The notes beneath the pieces are model-generated. The model was not told where the DNA came from. It searched no databases and was given only the letters and a program-made list of their open reading frames with translations. The translations under genes were made by a program, and so were the position numbers. 50,352 nucleotides of DNA from Rhodoplanes elegans (lineage in GTDB: Bacteria; Pseudomonadota; Alphaproteobacteria; Rhizobiales; Xanthobacteraceae), in the NCBI RefSeq assembly GCF_016653355.1, contig NZ_NHSK01000114.1, positions 1 through 50,352 of the forward strand, given 5' to 3'. Positions 34,541 through 42,999 of the stretch are shown here, in pieces. How positions within the stretch are numbered: the stretch's first letter is position 1; the number at the start of each line of letters is the position of its first letter.

Positions 34541-34635
34541 CCGATCCGGGTGGGAGAAGGCTCGCGCAGGAAAACCCGGCGGCGGGATGGACTCTAAAAT
34601 TCGATAATGATAGAAATACAGAAATAGGAGGTGCC

Positions 34636-34968
34636 ATGCCGAACGACGCGGATGTTGTCCGCTTCGCCGACATGCTGGCTGCGATGGGGGCCGAGCCGCG
34701 TCTGCGGATCGTTCGGCTTCTCTTGTCCGCCCATCCGGAGGGGCTCGTCGTCGGCGAGATCGGCGAAAGCCTCGGCATCGCGCCGTCGACGCTCTCCCAT
34801 CATCTCGAGAAGCTGAAGACGGAAGGCCTGGTGAAGGTGAGCCGCGAAGGAACGTTTCTGCGCTACACGGCCGATTCCGTCGCGCTCGGTGAACTGCTCG
34901 CCTTTCTCTATGCCGAATGCTGCACGCGCACCAAGGTCGTGCGTCCCGAGGACATCACCTGCTGCTGA
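34636..34968 (+). CDS. arsR: ArsR-family arsenic-responsive repressor
   Basis: A 110-residue winged-helix protein starting MPNDADVVRFADMLAAMGAEPRLRI, preceded by AGGAGG. The recognition helix region reads EIGESLGIAPSTLSHHLEKLKTEGLVKVSREG. Cysteines at the C-terminus (AECCTRTKV and ITCC) resemble the As(III)-binding pairs of ArsR variants such as the C-terminal-site type. The 95-bp upstream gap has an AT-rich part (34590-34622) that is the likely promoter and operator. It heads the arsM/MFS/arsH group. Confidence 0.9.
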   Translation: MPNDADVVRFADMLAAMGAEPRLRIVRLLLSAHPEGLVVGEIGESLGIAPSTLSHHLEKLKTEGLVKVSREGTFLRYTADSVALGELLAFLYAECCTRTKVVRPEDITCC

Positions 34969-34981
34969 GAGGAGGTCGGCC

Positions 34982-35854
34982 ATGACCGGTCCGGACGTGA
35001 AGGACGTCGTGCGGGAGAAATACGCCCGGGCGGCCCTGCAGGTCGTCGACGGCGGCAGTGCCTGCTGTGGACCCTCGGGGCGCGACGGCTGCGATCCGAT
35101 CACCACGGATCTGTACGATGCGGGGGACGCCGAGGGCGTTCCGGCCGAGGCGCTGCTGGCATCGCTCGGCTGCGGCAACCCGACGGCGCTCGCGGCGCTC
35201 GCCCCGGGCGAGACGGTGCTCGACCTCGGCTCCGGCGGAGGCATCGATGTGCTGCTGTCGGCGCGCCGGGTCGGGCCGACCGGCAAGGCCTATGGCCTCG
35301 ACATGACCGACGAGATGCTGGCGCTCGCGCGCGACAACCAGCGCAAGGCGGGGCTCGACAATGTCGAGTTTCTGAAGGGCGAGATCGAGACGATCCCGCT
35401 GCCCGACGACACGGTCGACGTGATCATTTCGAACTGCGTGATCAACCTGTCGGGCGACAAGGACCGGGTTCTTCGCGAGGCGTTCCGCGTGCTGAAGCCC
35501 GGCGGCCGCTTCGCCGTGTCCGACGTGGTGACGCGCGGCGACATTCCGGCGGCGCTGCGCACCGACATGCTGTTGTGGGTCGGCTGCCTGGCCGGTGCGC
35601 TGGACGAGGGCGACTACGTGGCGAAGCTCGCCGCCGCCGGCTTCGTCGACATCGGCATCCAGCCCACTCGGGTCTACAAGGTCGAGGACGCGCACGACCT
35701 CCTGGTCGGCAAGGGCCACGACGTCGACGCCTTGGCGGCCGAGCTGGACGGCAAGTTCTTCGGCGCCTTCATCCGTGCCCGCAAGCCCGGCGGAGCCGAG
35801 AGCCCCGACGCCGGTGGCGGTGGGTGCTGCGCCACGTCGTGCTGCGACGGGTGA
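34982..35854 (+). CDS. arsM: arsenite S-adenosylmethionine methyltransferase
   Basis: A 290-residue enzyme that methylates As(III) to volatile or methylated products in the cytoplasm. The SAM motif is VLDLGSGGGIDVLLSARRVG. As-binding cysteines are in an N-terminal SACCGPSGRDGC (with CCGP typical of ArsM) and at ISNCVINLSGDK and LLWVGCLAGAL. The C-terminus ends in a Gly/Cys cluster (GGGCCATSCCDG), a common ArsM tail. It starts 13 bp after arsR, so the two are co-transcribed. A terminator-like hairpin follows at 35886-35918. Confidence 0.94.
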   Translation: MTGPDVKDVVREKYARAALQVVDGGSACCGPSGRDGCDPITTDLYDAGDAEGVPAEALLASLGCGNPTALAALAPGETVLDLGSGGGIDVLLSARRVGPTGKAYGLDMTDEMLALARDNQRKAGLDNVEFLKGEIETIPLPDDTVDVIISNCVINLSGDKDRVLREAFRVLKPGGRFAVSDVVTRGDIPAALRTDMLLWVGCLAGALDEGDYVAKLAAAGFVDIGIQPTRVYKVEDAHDLLVGKGHDVDALAAELDGKFFGAFIRARKPGGAESPDAGGGGCCATSCCDG

Positions 35855-35885
35855 CGCTACGGCTTCTCTCCTTCGACGGAACGCT

Positions 35886-35918
35886 TGTCTGCCCGCTCGT
35901 GGACCGGGCGAGCAGACA
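35886..35918 (+). terminator. hairpin after arsM
   Basis: TGTCTGC (35886-35892) and GCAGACA (35912-35918) form a 7-bp stem with further partial pairing inside. No T-run follows, so it may only reduce readthrough into the MFS gene, which has a 255-bp upstream gap and perhaps its own promoter. Confidence 0.4.
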
Positions 35919-36109
35919 GTGCTGTCGAGCACGCACCCCGACCGGCAAGGGGAGGGAGGCGTTCGCAGTGCCGTCGGGCCCCGGACGGACGTGCGGCCCA
36001 CCGTCGAAAGACGGGCGGTCCTCGACACCTGAAATCTCGATGCCCGCAGACATTGTCCAACGATGCCTCGACCATCGTCTTGCCGGTTCGGACTCGCGGG
36101 GATGGTGAG

Positions 36110-37333
36110 ATGATCCGCGTCAAGCCGCTCATCACGCTCGTCTGCGCGGCCGAAATCGCCGGGATGGCCGCCTATGCCGGCTTCGTGGCGCAACTCCCGC
36201 TGCTGAGTGCGGCATGGGACCTCACGGCATCACACGCAGGTTGGGTCAGTGGCGCCTTCTATGCCGGTTACGGCTTGGCCGTGCCGATCCTGGTGACGCG
36301 GACCGACCGGACCGACCCGCTTCGCGTCTATCTGCCCTCGATGCTCGCCACGGCGGCCGGAGCGCTCGGTTTCGCCCTGCTGGCCGACGGTTTCTGGTCG
36401 GCTCTGCTTTTCCAGGTGATCATGGGGGCTGGTCTGGCCGGCACCTACATGCCGGGATTGCGCCTTCTGACCGACCGCCTGGACGGGGCGGCGCAGTCCC
36501 GTGCCGTCGCTCTCTACACCTCGAGCTACGCCATCGGCACCGGCTTCTCGTTCGCGATGATCGGCGTCCTGTCGACGTGGCTCGGCTGGCGCTGGGCTTT
36601 CGGCCTGGCTGCAATCGGTCCCGTGACGGCCGCCATCACGGTCGCCATGGTGTTTCGCGGGCAAGCGCGCCGGCGAACTGCCGCGCCGCAAGACCCTGGT
36701 CGGCAGCAGTTCGGTGCGGTGCTGCGTGACCGTGCCGTGATGGCCCGAGCCGTGGCCTACGGGGCGCACAACTTCGAGCTCTTCGGCCTGTGGTCCTGGG
36801 CGGTCGCCTTCCTGACCTTTGCCTACGCGCTGCGGCCCGGCGATCCGCTTCAGATCGAGCCGACGCTCGTCGCGGCGGTCCTGACTCTGCTCCTGCTGCC
36901 CGCGAGCGTCGGCGGCAACGAGCTCGCGTTGAGAATCGGCCGCCGCCGCTGGATCGTCAGCGTCATGATCGGCTCGGCCGCGCTCGCACCGGTCGTGGGC
37001 TTCGCGGCCGGCGAGGTCGTCTCGGCGGCGCTGATCGCACTCTGTCTCGTCTATGGCGTCGCAGTGGCGGCGGAATCGGGGGCTTTGACGTCCTCCGTGG
37101 TGGCCACCGGCGCTACCCGGCAGCGCGGCGCGATCATGGCCGTCTATTCGATGGTGGGGTTCGCCGGGGCCTTTGCCGGTCCTCTCGTCTTCGGCTGGGT
37201 GCTCGGCGGCGTCGGCGCCGGAACCGGAGCCGGATGGGGCGCCGCCTTCGCCGCCATGGGGCTTGGCGCGCTCGTCGGACCAGCGGTCTTGCTGCTCGTC
37301 GATCGCCGCGGCGGCGATCGGCCACGCTCATGA
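36110..37333 (+). CDS. MFS transporter of the arsenic operon
   Basis: A 407-residue membrane protein with about 12 hydrophobic segments, starting MIRVKPLITLVCAAEIAGMAAYAGF. The first half holds GWVSGAFYAGYGLAVPILVTRTDRTDP, the MFS loop 2-3 region, and MGAGLAGTYMPGLRLLTDRLDG. It lies between arsM and arsH, so an arsenical exporter role (as for ArsK or ArsJ-type MFS proteins) is likely. The sequence alone does not show the substrate. ATG 36110 was chosen because it gives the normal short N-terminus. Confidence 0.82.
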   Translation: MIRVKPLITLVCAAEIAGMAAYAGFVAQLPLLSAAWDLTASHAGWVSGAFYAGYGLAVPILVTRTDRTDPLRVYLPSMLATAAGALGFALLADGFWSALLFQVIMGAGLAGTYMPGLRLLTDRLDGAAQSRAVALYTSSYAIGTGFSFAMIGVLSTWLGWRWAFGLAAIGPVTAAITVAMVFRGQARRRTAAPQDPGRQQFGAVLRDRAVMARAVAYGAHNFELFGLWSWAVAFLTFAYALRPGDPLQIEPTLVAAVLTLLLLPASVGGNELALRIGRRRWIVSVMIGSAALAPVVGFAAGEVVSAALIALCLVYGVAVAAESGALTSSVVATGATRQRGAIMAVYSMVGFAGAFAGPLVFGWVLGGVGAGTGAGWGAAFAAMGLGALVGPAVLLLVDRRGGDRPRS

Positions 37334-37369
37334 AACTCTCTCCCCAGCACTACCAGAAGGGGTCGAATG

Positions 37370-38140
37370 ATGGACGATCTTCCGAGCGCGGCGGTCGAGC
37401 ACCTCGACCTGCCGTCCTGGGGAAAGCTACAGCCGGCGCGGGCTTCGGCGCACCCTCCGCGAATTCTCCTGCTCTACGGGTCGTTGCGCGAGCACTCCTA
37501 CAGTCGCTTGCTGACGCTCGAGGCCGAACGGCTCCTGAATCATTTGGGCGCGGAAACCCGCGTGTTCGACCCGCGTGGCCTGCCGCAGCCCGACACCGTG
37601 CCTCCGAGCCATCCGAAGGTTGCGGAGCTGCGCGAGCTGTCGATGTGGTCGGAAGGCCAAGTCTGGTGCTCGCCCGAGCGGCACGGGACGATAACGGGAA
37701 TCTTCAAGAGCCAGATCGACTGGTTACCCCTCGAGGTGGGCGGGATACGGCCGACGCAAGGGCGAACGCTCGCCGTCATGCAGGTTTCAGGAGGGTCGCA
37801 GTCCTTCAATACGGTGAATGCGCTCCGTGTTCTCGGTCGGTGGATGCGGATGGTCACGATTCCCAACCAGTCGTCCGTACCGAAGGCGTTTCAGGAGTTC
37901 GACGACGCGGGGCGCATGAAGCCGTCGCCCCTCTACGACCGTGTCGTCGACGTGATGGAGGAGCTGGTGAAGTTCACGCTGCTGGTGCGCGACCGTTCGG
38001 ACTACCTGACCGACCGGTACAGTGAGCGAAAGGCCGACGGGCCGAGAGACGCCAGCACCGACCTGAGCGCGATTGCGATCAGTCATGAAAGATCCGTCGA
38101 GCGGCCGGTCGGGCTGCCCGACATGAAGAACGCCGATTGA
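37370..38140 (+). CDS. arsH: organoarsenical oxidase ArsH (NADPH-dependent FMN reductase family)
   Basis: A 256-residue flavoprotein. Hallmarks are [16 protein letters not shown] (FMN phosphate loop), [40 protein letters not shown], and [28 protein letters not shown] followed by [12 protein letters not shown]. ArsH oxidises trivalent methylated and aromatic arsenicals, which fits the arsM gene upstream. Two ATGs (37367 and 37370) are possible; 37370 has the better spacing to AAGGGG. Confidence 0.94.
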   Translation: MDDLPSAAVEHLDLPSWGKLQPARASAHPPRILLLYGSLREHSYSRLLTLEAERLLNHLGAETRVFDPRGLPQPDTVPPSHPKVAELRELSMWSEGQVWCSPERHGTITGIFKSQIDWLPLEVGGIRPTQGRTLAVMQVSGGSQSFNTVNALRVLGRWMRMVTIPNQSSVPKAFQEFDDAGRMKPSPLYDRVVDVMEELVKFTLLVRDRSDYLTDRYSERKADGPRDASTDLSAIAISHERSVERPVGLPDMKNAD

Positions 38141-38352
38141 TCGATCTCCGCCTCGCAGCGCGGATCGCAGCTGCTCCCGGACGCGGTGCGCGCCGTTCCC
38201 CTCGTGCTGCGATGGTCGACGCGGACGGCTCGTGTCCGGGAGCGGGCCGAGAGATCCGGCCGTCCGCGGTCGGCCGAGTGTTTCATACCGGCTCCCGCGT
38301 GGCGTGATCGGCGGCGCGAACCGGGCTCACCGGCTCGCGCCGCCGGGATCGG

Positions 38353-39540
38353 TCACCGCACGACTTCGAGGGCCAGCGCGATCCCCTGGCCGCCGCCGAT
38401 GCACAGCGTGACGATGCCGCGGTCGAGCCCGTCGCGCGTCATGGAATGAAGCAGCCGCGTCGTCAGGATCGCGCCGGTCGCGCCGATCGGGTGCCCGTGC
38501 GCGATCGCGCCCCCTTCGACATTGACGATGTCCTCCGGCAGGCCGAGCTCGCGCAGCACGGCGAGCGTGATCGCCGTGAACGCCTCGTTGATCTCGATCC
38601 GCTCGACGGAGGCGATCGTCCAGCCGGCGCGGTCGAGGGCCTGGCGGACGGCCGGCACCGGCCCGATGCCGAACATGCCGGGATCCACCGCTCCGATGCC
38701 GAACGAGACGAGCCGGGCCATCGGCGTCAGCCCGATGCTCTCCGCGAATGCGCGGTCCGCCACGATCATGGCGCCGGCACCCGTGTTGAGGCCCGGCGCA
38801 TTGCCGGCCGTGATCGTCCCGTCCTTGCGGAACGCAGGCTTGAGCTTCGCGAGCGACTCCAGCGTCGTGTCCGGCCGGTTGTGCTCGTCCCTCGCGAACA
38901 GCTCCGGCCCCTTGCGGCCCCGGATCTCGACCGGGACGATCTCGGCGTCGAACCGGCCGGCGGCCTGGGCCGCGGAGAACCGCGTCTGTGAGCGTTCCGC
39001 CCAGCGGTCCTGATCGGCCCGGCTGACCCCGAACTTCTCGACCAGATCCTCGGTGTGCCACCCGGCGTGCTGATCGGAGAAGGCATCGTTGAGGCCGTCC
39101 CGCAGCATGGCGTCGAAGATCGGGGCGTCGCCCATGCGATAGCCCCACCGGGCACCAGTCATGAGGTAGGGGGCCGTGTCCATGTTCTCCATTCCGCCGG
39201 CGACCTCGGCCTTGGCGAGCCCGAGCCAGATGTCCTGGGCAACCGAGGCGATGGCCTGAGCGCCGGAGCCGCAGACGCGGTTCACGGTCATGGCAGGGGC
39301 TCCGACCGGCACGCCGCCGGCGACGGCCGCCTGGCGTGCGGGGTTCATCTTGTTCCCGGCCTGAATGACGTTGCCGAAAACGACTCCCTCGATTCGTGCG
39401 GGATCGACGGTCGACCGCCGGAGCGTCTCCCGGATGACGATCGCTCCCAATTGCACCGCAGGGATCGCCTTCAGCGAGCCATTGTAAGTCCCGATCGCCG
39501 TACGAACGGGCGCACAGATGACAGCTTCAGGCTTCGACAT
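38353..39540 (-). CDS. acetyl-CoA C-acetyltransferase (thiolase)
   Basis: A 395-residue thiolase starting MSKPEAVICAPVRTAIGTYNG. Catalytic residues are the nucleophile in VNRVCGSGAQAI, the His in GAIAHGHPIGATGA and the second Cys in LCIGGGQGIALA. MENMDTAPYLM is the usual covering loop. It condenses or cleaves acetoacetyl-CoA in polyhydroxybutyrate or fatty-acid metabolism. It stands alone. An FNR-type box lies about 60 bp upstream of the start, which suggests oxygen-dependent expression. Confidence 0.93.
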   Translation of the reverse strand: MSKPEAVICAPVRTAIGTYNGSLKAIPAVQLGAIVIRETLRRSTVDPARIEGVVFGNVIQAGNKMNPARQAAVAGGVPVGAPAMTVNRVCGSGAQAIASVAQDIWLGLAKAEVAGGMENMDTAPYLMTGARWGYRMGDAPIFDAMLRDGLNDAFSDQHAGWHTEDLVEKFGVSRADQDRWAERSQTRFSAAQAAGRFDAEIVPVEIRGRKGPELFARDEHNRPDTTLESLAKLKPAFRKDGTITAGNAPGLNTGAGAMIVADRAFAESIGLTPMARLVSFGIGAVDPGMFGIGPVPAVRQALDRAGWTIASVERIEINEAFTAITLAVLRELGLPEDIVNVEGGAIAHGHPIGATGAILTTRLLHSMTRDGLDRGIVTLCIGGGQGIALALEVVR

Positions 39541-39599
39541 GGCAGCATCCTCGTCTCGTCCTTCCCGTGCCCAGCCGACCGCGACGGCGCGAAAGCGCA

Positions 39600-39613
39600 T
39601 TGATGTGGGTCAC
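39600..39613 (-). promoter_or_regulatory. FNR/FixK-like box upstream of the thiolase gene
   Basis: TTGATGTGGGTCAC on the plus strand is one base from TTGA-N6-TCAA. It is centred about 66 bp before the thiolase start, compatible with an activator site at -41.5 and a short leader. Confidence 0.4.
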
Positions 39614-39745
39614 AATCGCGGCCCCGTCTCGGAGACCTCGTGACGCGCCGCGTCGGCGAGAGGGGCCATCGGGGCCGGGTCTGCCGTCGTCCCCGACCGT
39701 CGGCCACGCGCGACGTGATCGAGATCGACCACGGGCCATCGCGCG

Positions 39746-40300
39746 TCAGCGTTCGATCCGATAGCGGCGCATCTTCTCCCACAGGCTCTTTCGCGAGATG
39801 CCGAGCCCCTGCGCCGTCTTCGTGACGGCCCAGTCGTTGCGGGCGAGGGCGTCGACGATGGCGGCGCGCTCCGCCTCCTCGAGGCTGCTCCGCAGGCTGC
39901 GGTCGTCGCCGGGCTCGGGGCTGCGGACCGTGACACGCACCAGATCGACGAGATCGTCGAGGTCGAACGGCTTCTCCAGATAGTCGAGCGCGCCGGCCTT
40001 CACCAGGCGCACCGCGTCGGCGACCGATCCGAACGCCGTCATGACCACTACCGGCACGCCGGGAAGGGTGGTGCGGCACAAGTCGAACAGCTCGGCCCCG
40101 CTGCCGTCGGGCAGCCGCACGTCGGTGATCACGAGGCACGGTTTCGGGCCGAGTTCGAGCTCGCGGCGCGTCCGGTCGATCGTCGCCGCCGAGACGACCG
40201 TAAATCCCTCCAGCCGGAAGCGGTCCTCCAGCGACACGCGCATGATCTCGTCGTCCTCGACGATCAGGATCGGATGAGGATCAGGCTGGCTGCGCGACAA
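39746..40300 (-). CDS. response regulator: receiver plus Fis-type HTH, no AAA+ domain
   Basis: The receiver domain shows HPILIVEDDEIMRVSL, the phospho-acceptor Asp in LVITDVRLPDGSG, the switch Thr in VVVMTAFGS and the Lys in YLEKPFD. The C-terminus is a Fis-like HTH (AIVDALARNDWAVTKTAQGL followed by GISRKSLWEKMRRY). There is no central sigma-54 ATPase domain, so it resembles the ActR/RegA-type layout. TTG 40300 was chosen because GGGAG lies about 8 nt upstream; ATG 40363 is in frame but would overlap the kinase gene by 83 bp. It is the partner of the adjacent kinase and a candidate to bind the repeats at 42577-42673. Confidence 0.85.
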   Translation of the reverse strand: MSRSQPDPHPILIVEDDEIMRVSLEDRFRLEGFTVVSAATIDRTRRELELGPKPCLVITDVRLPDGSGAELFDLCRTTLPGVPVVVMTAFGSVADAVRLVKAGALDYLEKPFDLDDLVDLVRVTVRSPEPGDDRSLRSSLEEAERAAIVDALARNDWAVTKTAQGLGISRKSLWEKMRRYRIER

Positions 40301-41735
40301 GGTCGGTCTCCCGGGGAATGCGGATGCGGAACGTGGTGCCGCGGTCGAGGGCGCTGTCGACATCGATGCTGCCGCCCATCGAGCGGACGAGCCGGAGCAC
40401 GATCCATAGGCCGAGGCCGGTGCCGTTCGGCCGGCTGGTGAAGAACGGGTCGAAGATGCGCTGCGTGTTCCCCGGCGCGATGCCGTGCCCCGTGTCCGTC
40501 ACCTCGAACCAGAGATCGGTCGGCTCGCCCCAGAACCGGCACGACAGGCGGCCGCCCTCGGGCATCGCGTCGACCGCGTTGCGCATCAGGTTGAGCAGCA
40601 CCTGCTGCATCTTGGGCCGGTTCAGGAGGTCGCCCGGCTGGAGGCCGTTGTCCCAGGCGAGCGCGATGCGGGCCGGATCGATCTCGGCCGCGACGAGATC
40701 GCGGATGTCCTCGAGGCAGGACGGATCGGCCGGCTCCCGCGCGTCCTCGACGCGCAGCTCGATCAGCAGATCCTTGACCAGGGCGCCGATGCGCCGCAGC
40801 CCCTTCTCGATCAGGGGCAGGTATCGCGCCACCAGCTCCGGGTCGTTCGCCTTGGCCCGCAGCGTGCTGAGGCAGTTCAGCATGCCGGCGAGCGGATTGT
40901 TGACCTCGTGGGCGACGCCGGCGGCGATGCGCCCGAGCGCGATCACCTTCTCGTTGGCGGCCAGCTCGGCCGCGAGCCGCCGCTTCTCGTCGAGCTCGAC
41001 CGCCATGCGGTTGAAGCTGTCGACGAGCTGGCCGATCTCGTCGCGTCGCGATACCGGGAGTAGCGTCACCTCGCCGCGACCGATCCGCTCCATCGATTGC
41101 GCCAGGCTTCGCAGCGGGCGAACGGCGCGGACCGACCAGGCTGCCCCGATCAGACTGCCGACCAGGGTCATGCCGAGCGTGAGCAGTAGCACCATGATAC
41201 TTGCGCTGCGCGTCGTGCGGTCGAGCTCCTGAGTCGAGAGCTGGACCCGGACGATCCCGATGGTGCGCCCTCCCGTCTGGACGGGCGCGACGCCCTCGAC
41301 GAAGCCATCGCCGTCGAGCACGCCGGGCGCCGTCATGCCGAGGGCCGCCTGCATCAGACGGTGCTCGGCGGAGTTTTCGCGCGCCGCCGGCAGTCCGATC
41401 GGGAACGCGGCGGGGTCGAGATGCGATAGCACGAGGCCCGCCGGATCGAGCACCATGGCGGCCACGGTCGCCGCCTCGCCGCCGCGCTCGGTGCCCTGCG
41501 TGATCTGCCGGAGCACCTTGTAGAGCGTCCAGGTGTCGCCGCGCAGCAGCAGCTCCGGCGTCGTGACGGCGACCGCGCGGGCGAGCAGCAGCGCCTTGCC
41601 TTCGAGCTCGTCGCGCAGCCGGCTGCGGTCCTGATAGACCATGGCCGCCCCGATCGTCGCCGCGACGGTCGCGACCACGAGACTGAGGACGAGCGGCAGC
41701 TTGACGGAGAGGCTCGGGGACGGCGGAAGGCGCAT
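40281..41735 (-). CDS. membrane sensor histidine kinase of a three-component system
   Basis: A 484-residue kinase. TM1 (about residues 13-32) is followed by a periplasmic sensor region (about 33-190) and TM2 (ASIMVLLLTLGMTLVGSLIGAAW). A HAMP linker (RPLRSLAQSMERIGRGE) leads to the HisKA domain with the phospho-His in GVAHEVNNPLAG. The ATPase has LLNLMRNAVDAM, DTGHGIAPG and GTGLGLWIVLRLV. Its first codon overlaps the stop of the upstream PhnD-like gene. The pair probably work as sensor protein and kinase, as in TtrS-like or ArxXSR-like systems. Confidence 0.9.
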   Translation of the reverse strand: MRLPPSPSLSVKLPLVLSLVVATVAATIGAAMVYQDRSRLRDELEGKALLLARAVAVTTPELLLRGDTWTLYKVLRQITQGTERGGEAATVAAMVLDPAGLVLSHLDPAAFPIGLPAARENSAEHRLMQAALGMTAPGVLDGDGFVEGVAPVQTGGRTIGIVRVQLSTQELDRTTRSASIMVLLLTLGMTLVGSLIGAAWSVRAVRPLRSLAQSMERIGRGEVTLLPVSRRDEIGQLVDSFNRMAVELDEKRRLAAELAANEKVIALGRIAAGVAHEVNNPLAGMLNCLSTLRAKANDPELVARYLPLIEKGLRRIGALVKDLLIELRVEDAREPADPSCLEDIRDLVAAEIDPARIALAWDNGLQPGDLLNRPKMQQVLLNLMRNAVDAMPEGGRLSCRFWGEPTDLWFEVTDTGHGIAPGNTQRIFDPFFTSRPNGTGLGLWIVLRLVRSMGGSIDVDSALDRGTTFRIRIPRETDLVAQPA

Positions 41736-42565
41736 CAACGGCGATCGATGTTCCGGCCGACCCCGTCGTAGAGGGCGGGATCGGCCGTGGTGAAGCGGTC
41801 GAGCATCAGCTCGGCCAAAAGGCGGCGGCCGTCCGGGTCGCTGTCCATGGTCAGGAGAGCGGTCGCCATCCGCTCGCGGAGCGCCGGCTCGACGCCCACC
41901 CGGTAGACCAGCGGCGGAAAGCCGTAGGCCTCCGACTGCGCGACGATCCGGGTGTCGTTGGTCAGCGGCGATCCGTGCCGCGCCAGGAACTCCCAGACGT
42001 AGGAATCGACGGCGGCCCCGTCGGCCAGGCGGGCGGCGACGGCCTCGATTTGCTCGGTGTGGCCGTAGGTGAAGAAGGTGTGGCGGAAGAAGCTGTCGGG
42101 ATTGCGCCCGAGCTCGTGAATCTGCCGGCGCGGTACGGCGTAGCCGGTATTGGAGTCCGGATCCGAGTAGGCGAAGACGCGCTTCTCCAGCTCCGCCATG
42201 GTCTGCACCGGGCTCGACCGGTGCACGATCAAATAAGATCGGTACAGCGGCTCGCCGCGGAACACCGGCACGGCGAGGAGGCCGAAGCGTCGGGAGTCGC
42301 GGTACTTGGCGTAGGGCAGGCTGCAGATCCAGGCGAAGTCGTGCTCGCCGTTCTCGATCAGCTCCATCGCCTCGCGATACGAGCGGCGCTGGACGATCTG
42401 GACGGTGCGGCCGACCTTGCGACCGAGATACGCGGCGAGACGATCGTAGAGATCCAGATGCTCTCGCACGACCGCCGCCGTGAGGCCGAAGCGAATCGGC
42501 GGGTCGGCGCGCGCGGGGGCGACGCACAGCGTCGCGAAGAGCAGCGAGATCAGGAACCGACGCAT
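41735..42565 (-). CDS. PhnD-like periplasmic binding protein acting as sensor
   Basis: A 276-residue protein with a signal peptide (FLISLLFATLCVAPARA). The mature protein begins DPPIRFGLTAAVVREHLDLYDRLAAYLGRKVGRTVQIVQRRSYREAMELIENGEHDFAW, the standard opening of phosphonate/oxyanion-binding PhnD proteins. No transporter genes accompany it. Translational coupling to the kinase suggests it captures an oxyanion and reports it to the kinase. Comparable sensor-kinase-regulator triads control arsenite oxidase (arxXSR), and a PhnD-like domain is built into the tetrathionate sensor TtrS. Ligand unknown. Confidence 0.85.
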   Translation of the reverse strand: MRRFLISLLFATLCVAPARADPPIRFGLTAAVVREHLDLYDRLAAYLGRKVGRTVQIVQRRSYREAMELIENGEHDFAWICSLPYAKYRDSRRFGLLAVPVFRGEPLYRSYLIVHRSSPVQTMAELEKRVFAYSDPDSNTGYAVPRRQIHELGRNPDSFFRHTFFTYGHTEQIEAVAARLADGAAVDSYVWEFLARHGSPLTNDTRIVAQSEAYGFPPLVYRVGVEPALRERMATALLTMDSDPDGRRLLAELMLDRFTTADPALYDGVGRNIDRR

Positions 42566-42576
42566 GTGTCCCTCCT

Positions 42577-42673
42577 GCGTAACGCGACGTCCAGGACGTT
42601 ACCGGAGCGTAACGCGAGCGCGGCGGCGTTACGCCGCGGTGCCGCTCCGGCGGCTGGCGACGGTGGACGTTAC
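42577..42673. repeat. array of five CGTAACG/CGTTACG heptamer-like operator repeats
   Basis: Copies: GCGTAACGC (42577-42585), ACGTTAC (42596-42602), GCGTAACGC (42607-42615), GCGTTACGC (42626-42634) and ACGTTAC (42667-42673), in mixed orientation. Centre-to-centre spacings are about 18, 12, 19 and 40 bp. They lie just upstream of the PhnD-like gene start (42565), in the divergent region towards the Mo enzyme operon. They look like multiple binding sites for one regulator, most simply the encoded response regulator. Confidence 0.6.
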
Positions 42674-42693
42674 CAAATTGGAACAATGACTTA

Positions 42694-42707
42694 TTGAGTT
42701 ATCTCAA
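42694..42707. promoter_or_regulatory. FNR-type box in the divergent promoter of the second Mo operon
   Basis: TTGAGTTATCTCAA fits TTGA-N6-TCAA with symmetric TTGAG/CTCAA arms. It is 129 bp upstream of the sensor gene and 293 bp upstream of the catalytic-subunit gene. It would add oxygen control to the substrate-specific three-component system. Confidence 0.5.
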
Positions 42708-42873
42708 GGCGTTCAAAAGTACGGCGCCTATGCTCCGCGACACTGGTTCCCACCGCGTGACTCCCATGTGCAGCCATCGCCGCCGTCCGTCTGCAACGGG
42801 ATCTGACAGTCCAGATCGTGTCTCGGCGCGAACCGGCGCAGCGCTTCTGCCGTGGAGGCCCGGTCCCTGAAGG

Positions 42874-42893
42874 CCGTCTCCGGCCGGAGACGG
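42874..42893. promoter_or_regulatory. perfect 20-bp palindrome upstream of the Mo enzyme gene
   Basis: CCGTCTCCGG is followed directly by CCGGAGACGG. It lies 107 bp before the start codon at 43000. It may be an operator or a hairpin in the mRNA leader. The rest of 42708-42999 shows no gene. Confidence 0.5.
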
Positions 42894-42999
42894 ATTCCGC
42901 ACCTTACCCCCGATCCCAACAGCTCATTCAGCGCGGTCTCGGCCGCGCCCGCGAACCCGTGTGCCGCGCCCATGGCCGGATCGTCGAGAGGATATGCCC

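Noticed and set aside
38173-38243. Inverted repeat GCTCCCGGAC / GTCCGGGAGC between arsH and the thiolase gene
   Set aside because: The arms are perfect but 51 nt apart with no T-run; it may contribute to termination between convergent genes, but it is too weak to list as a feature.
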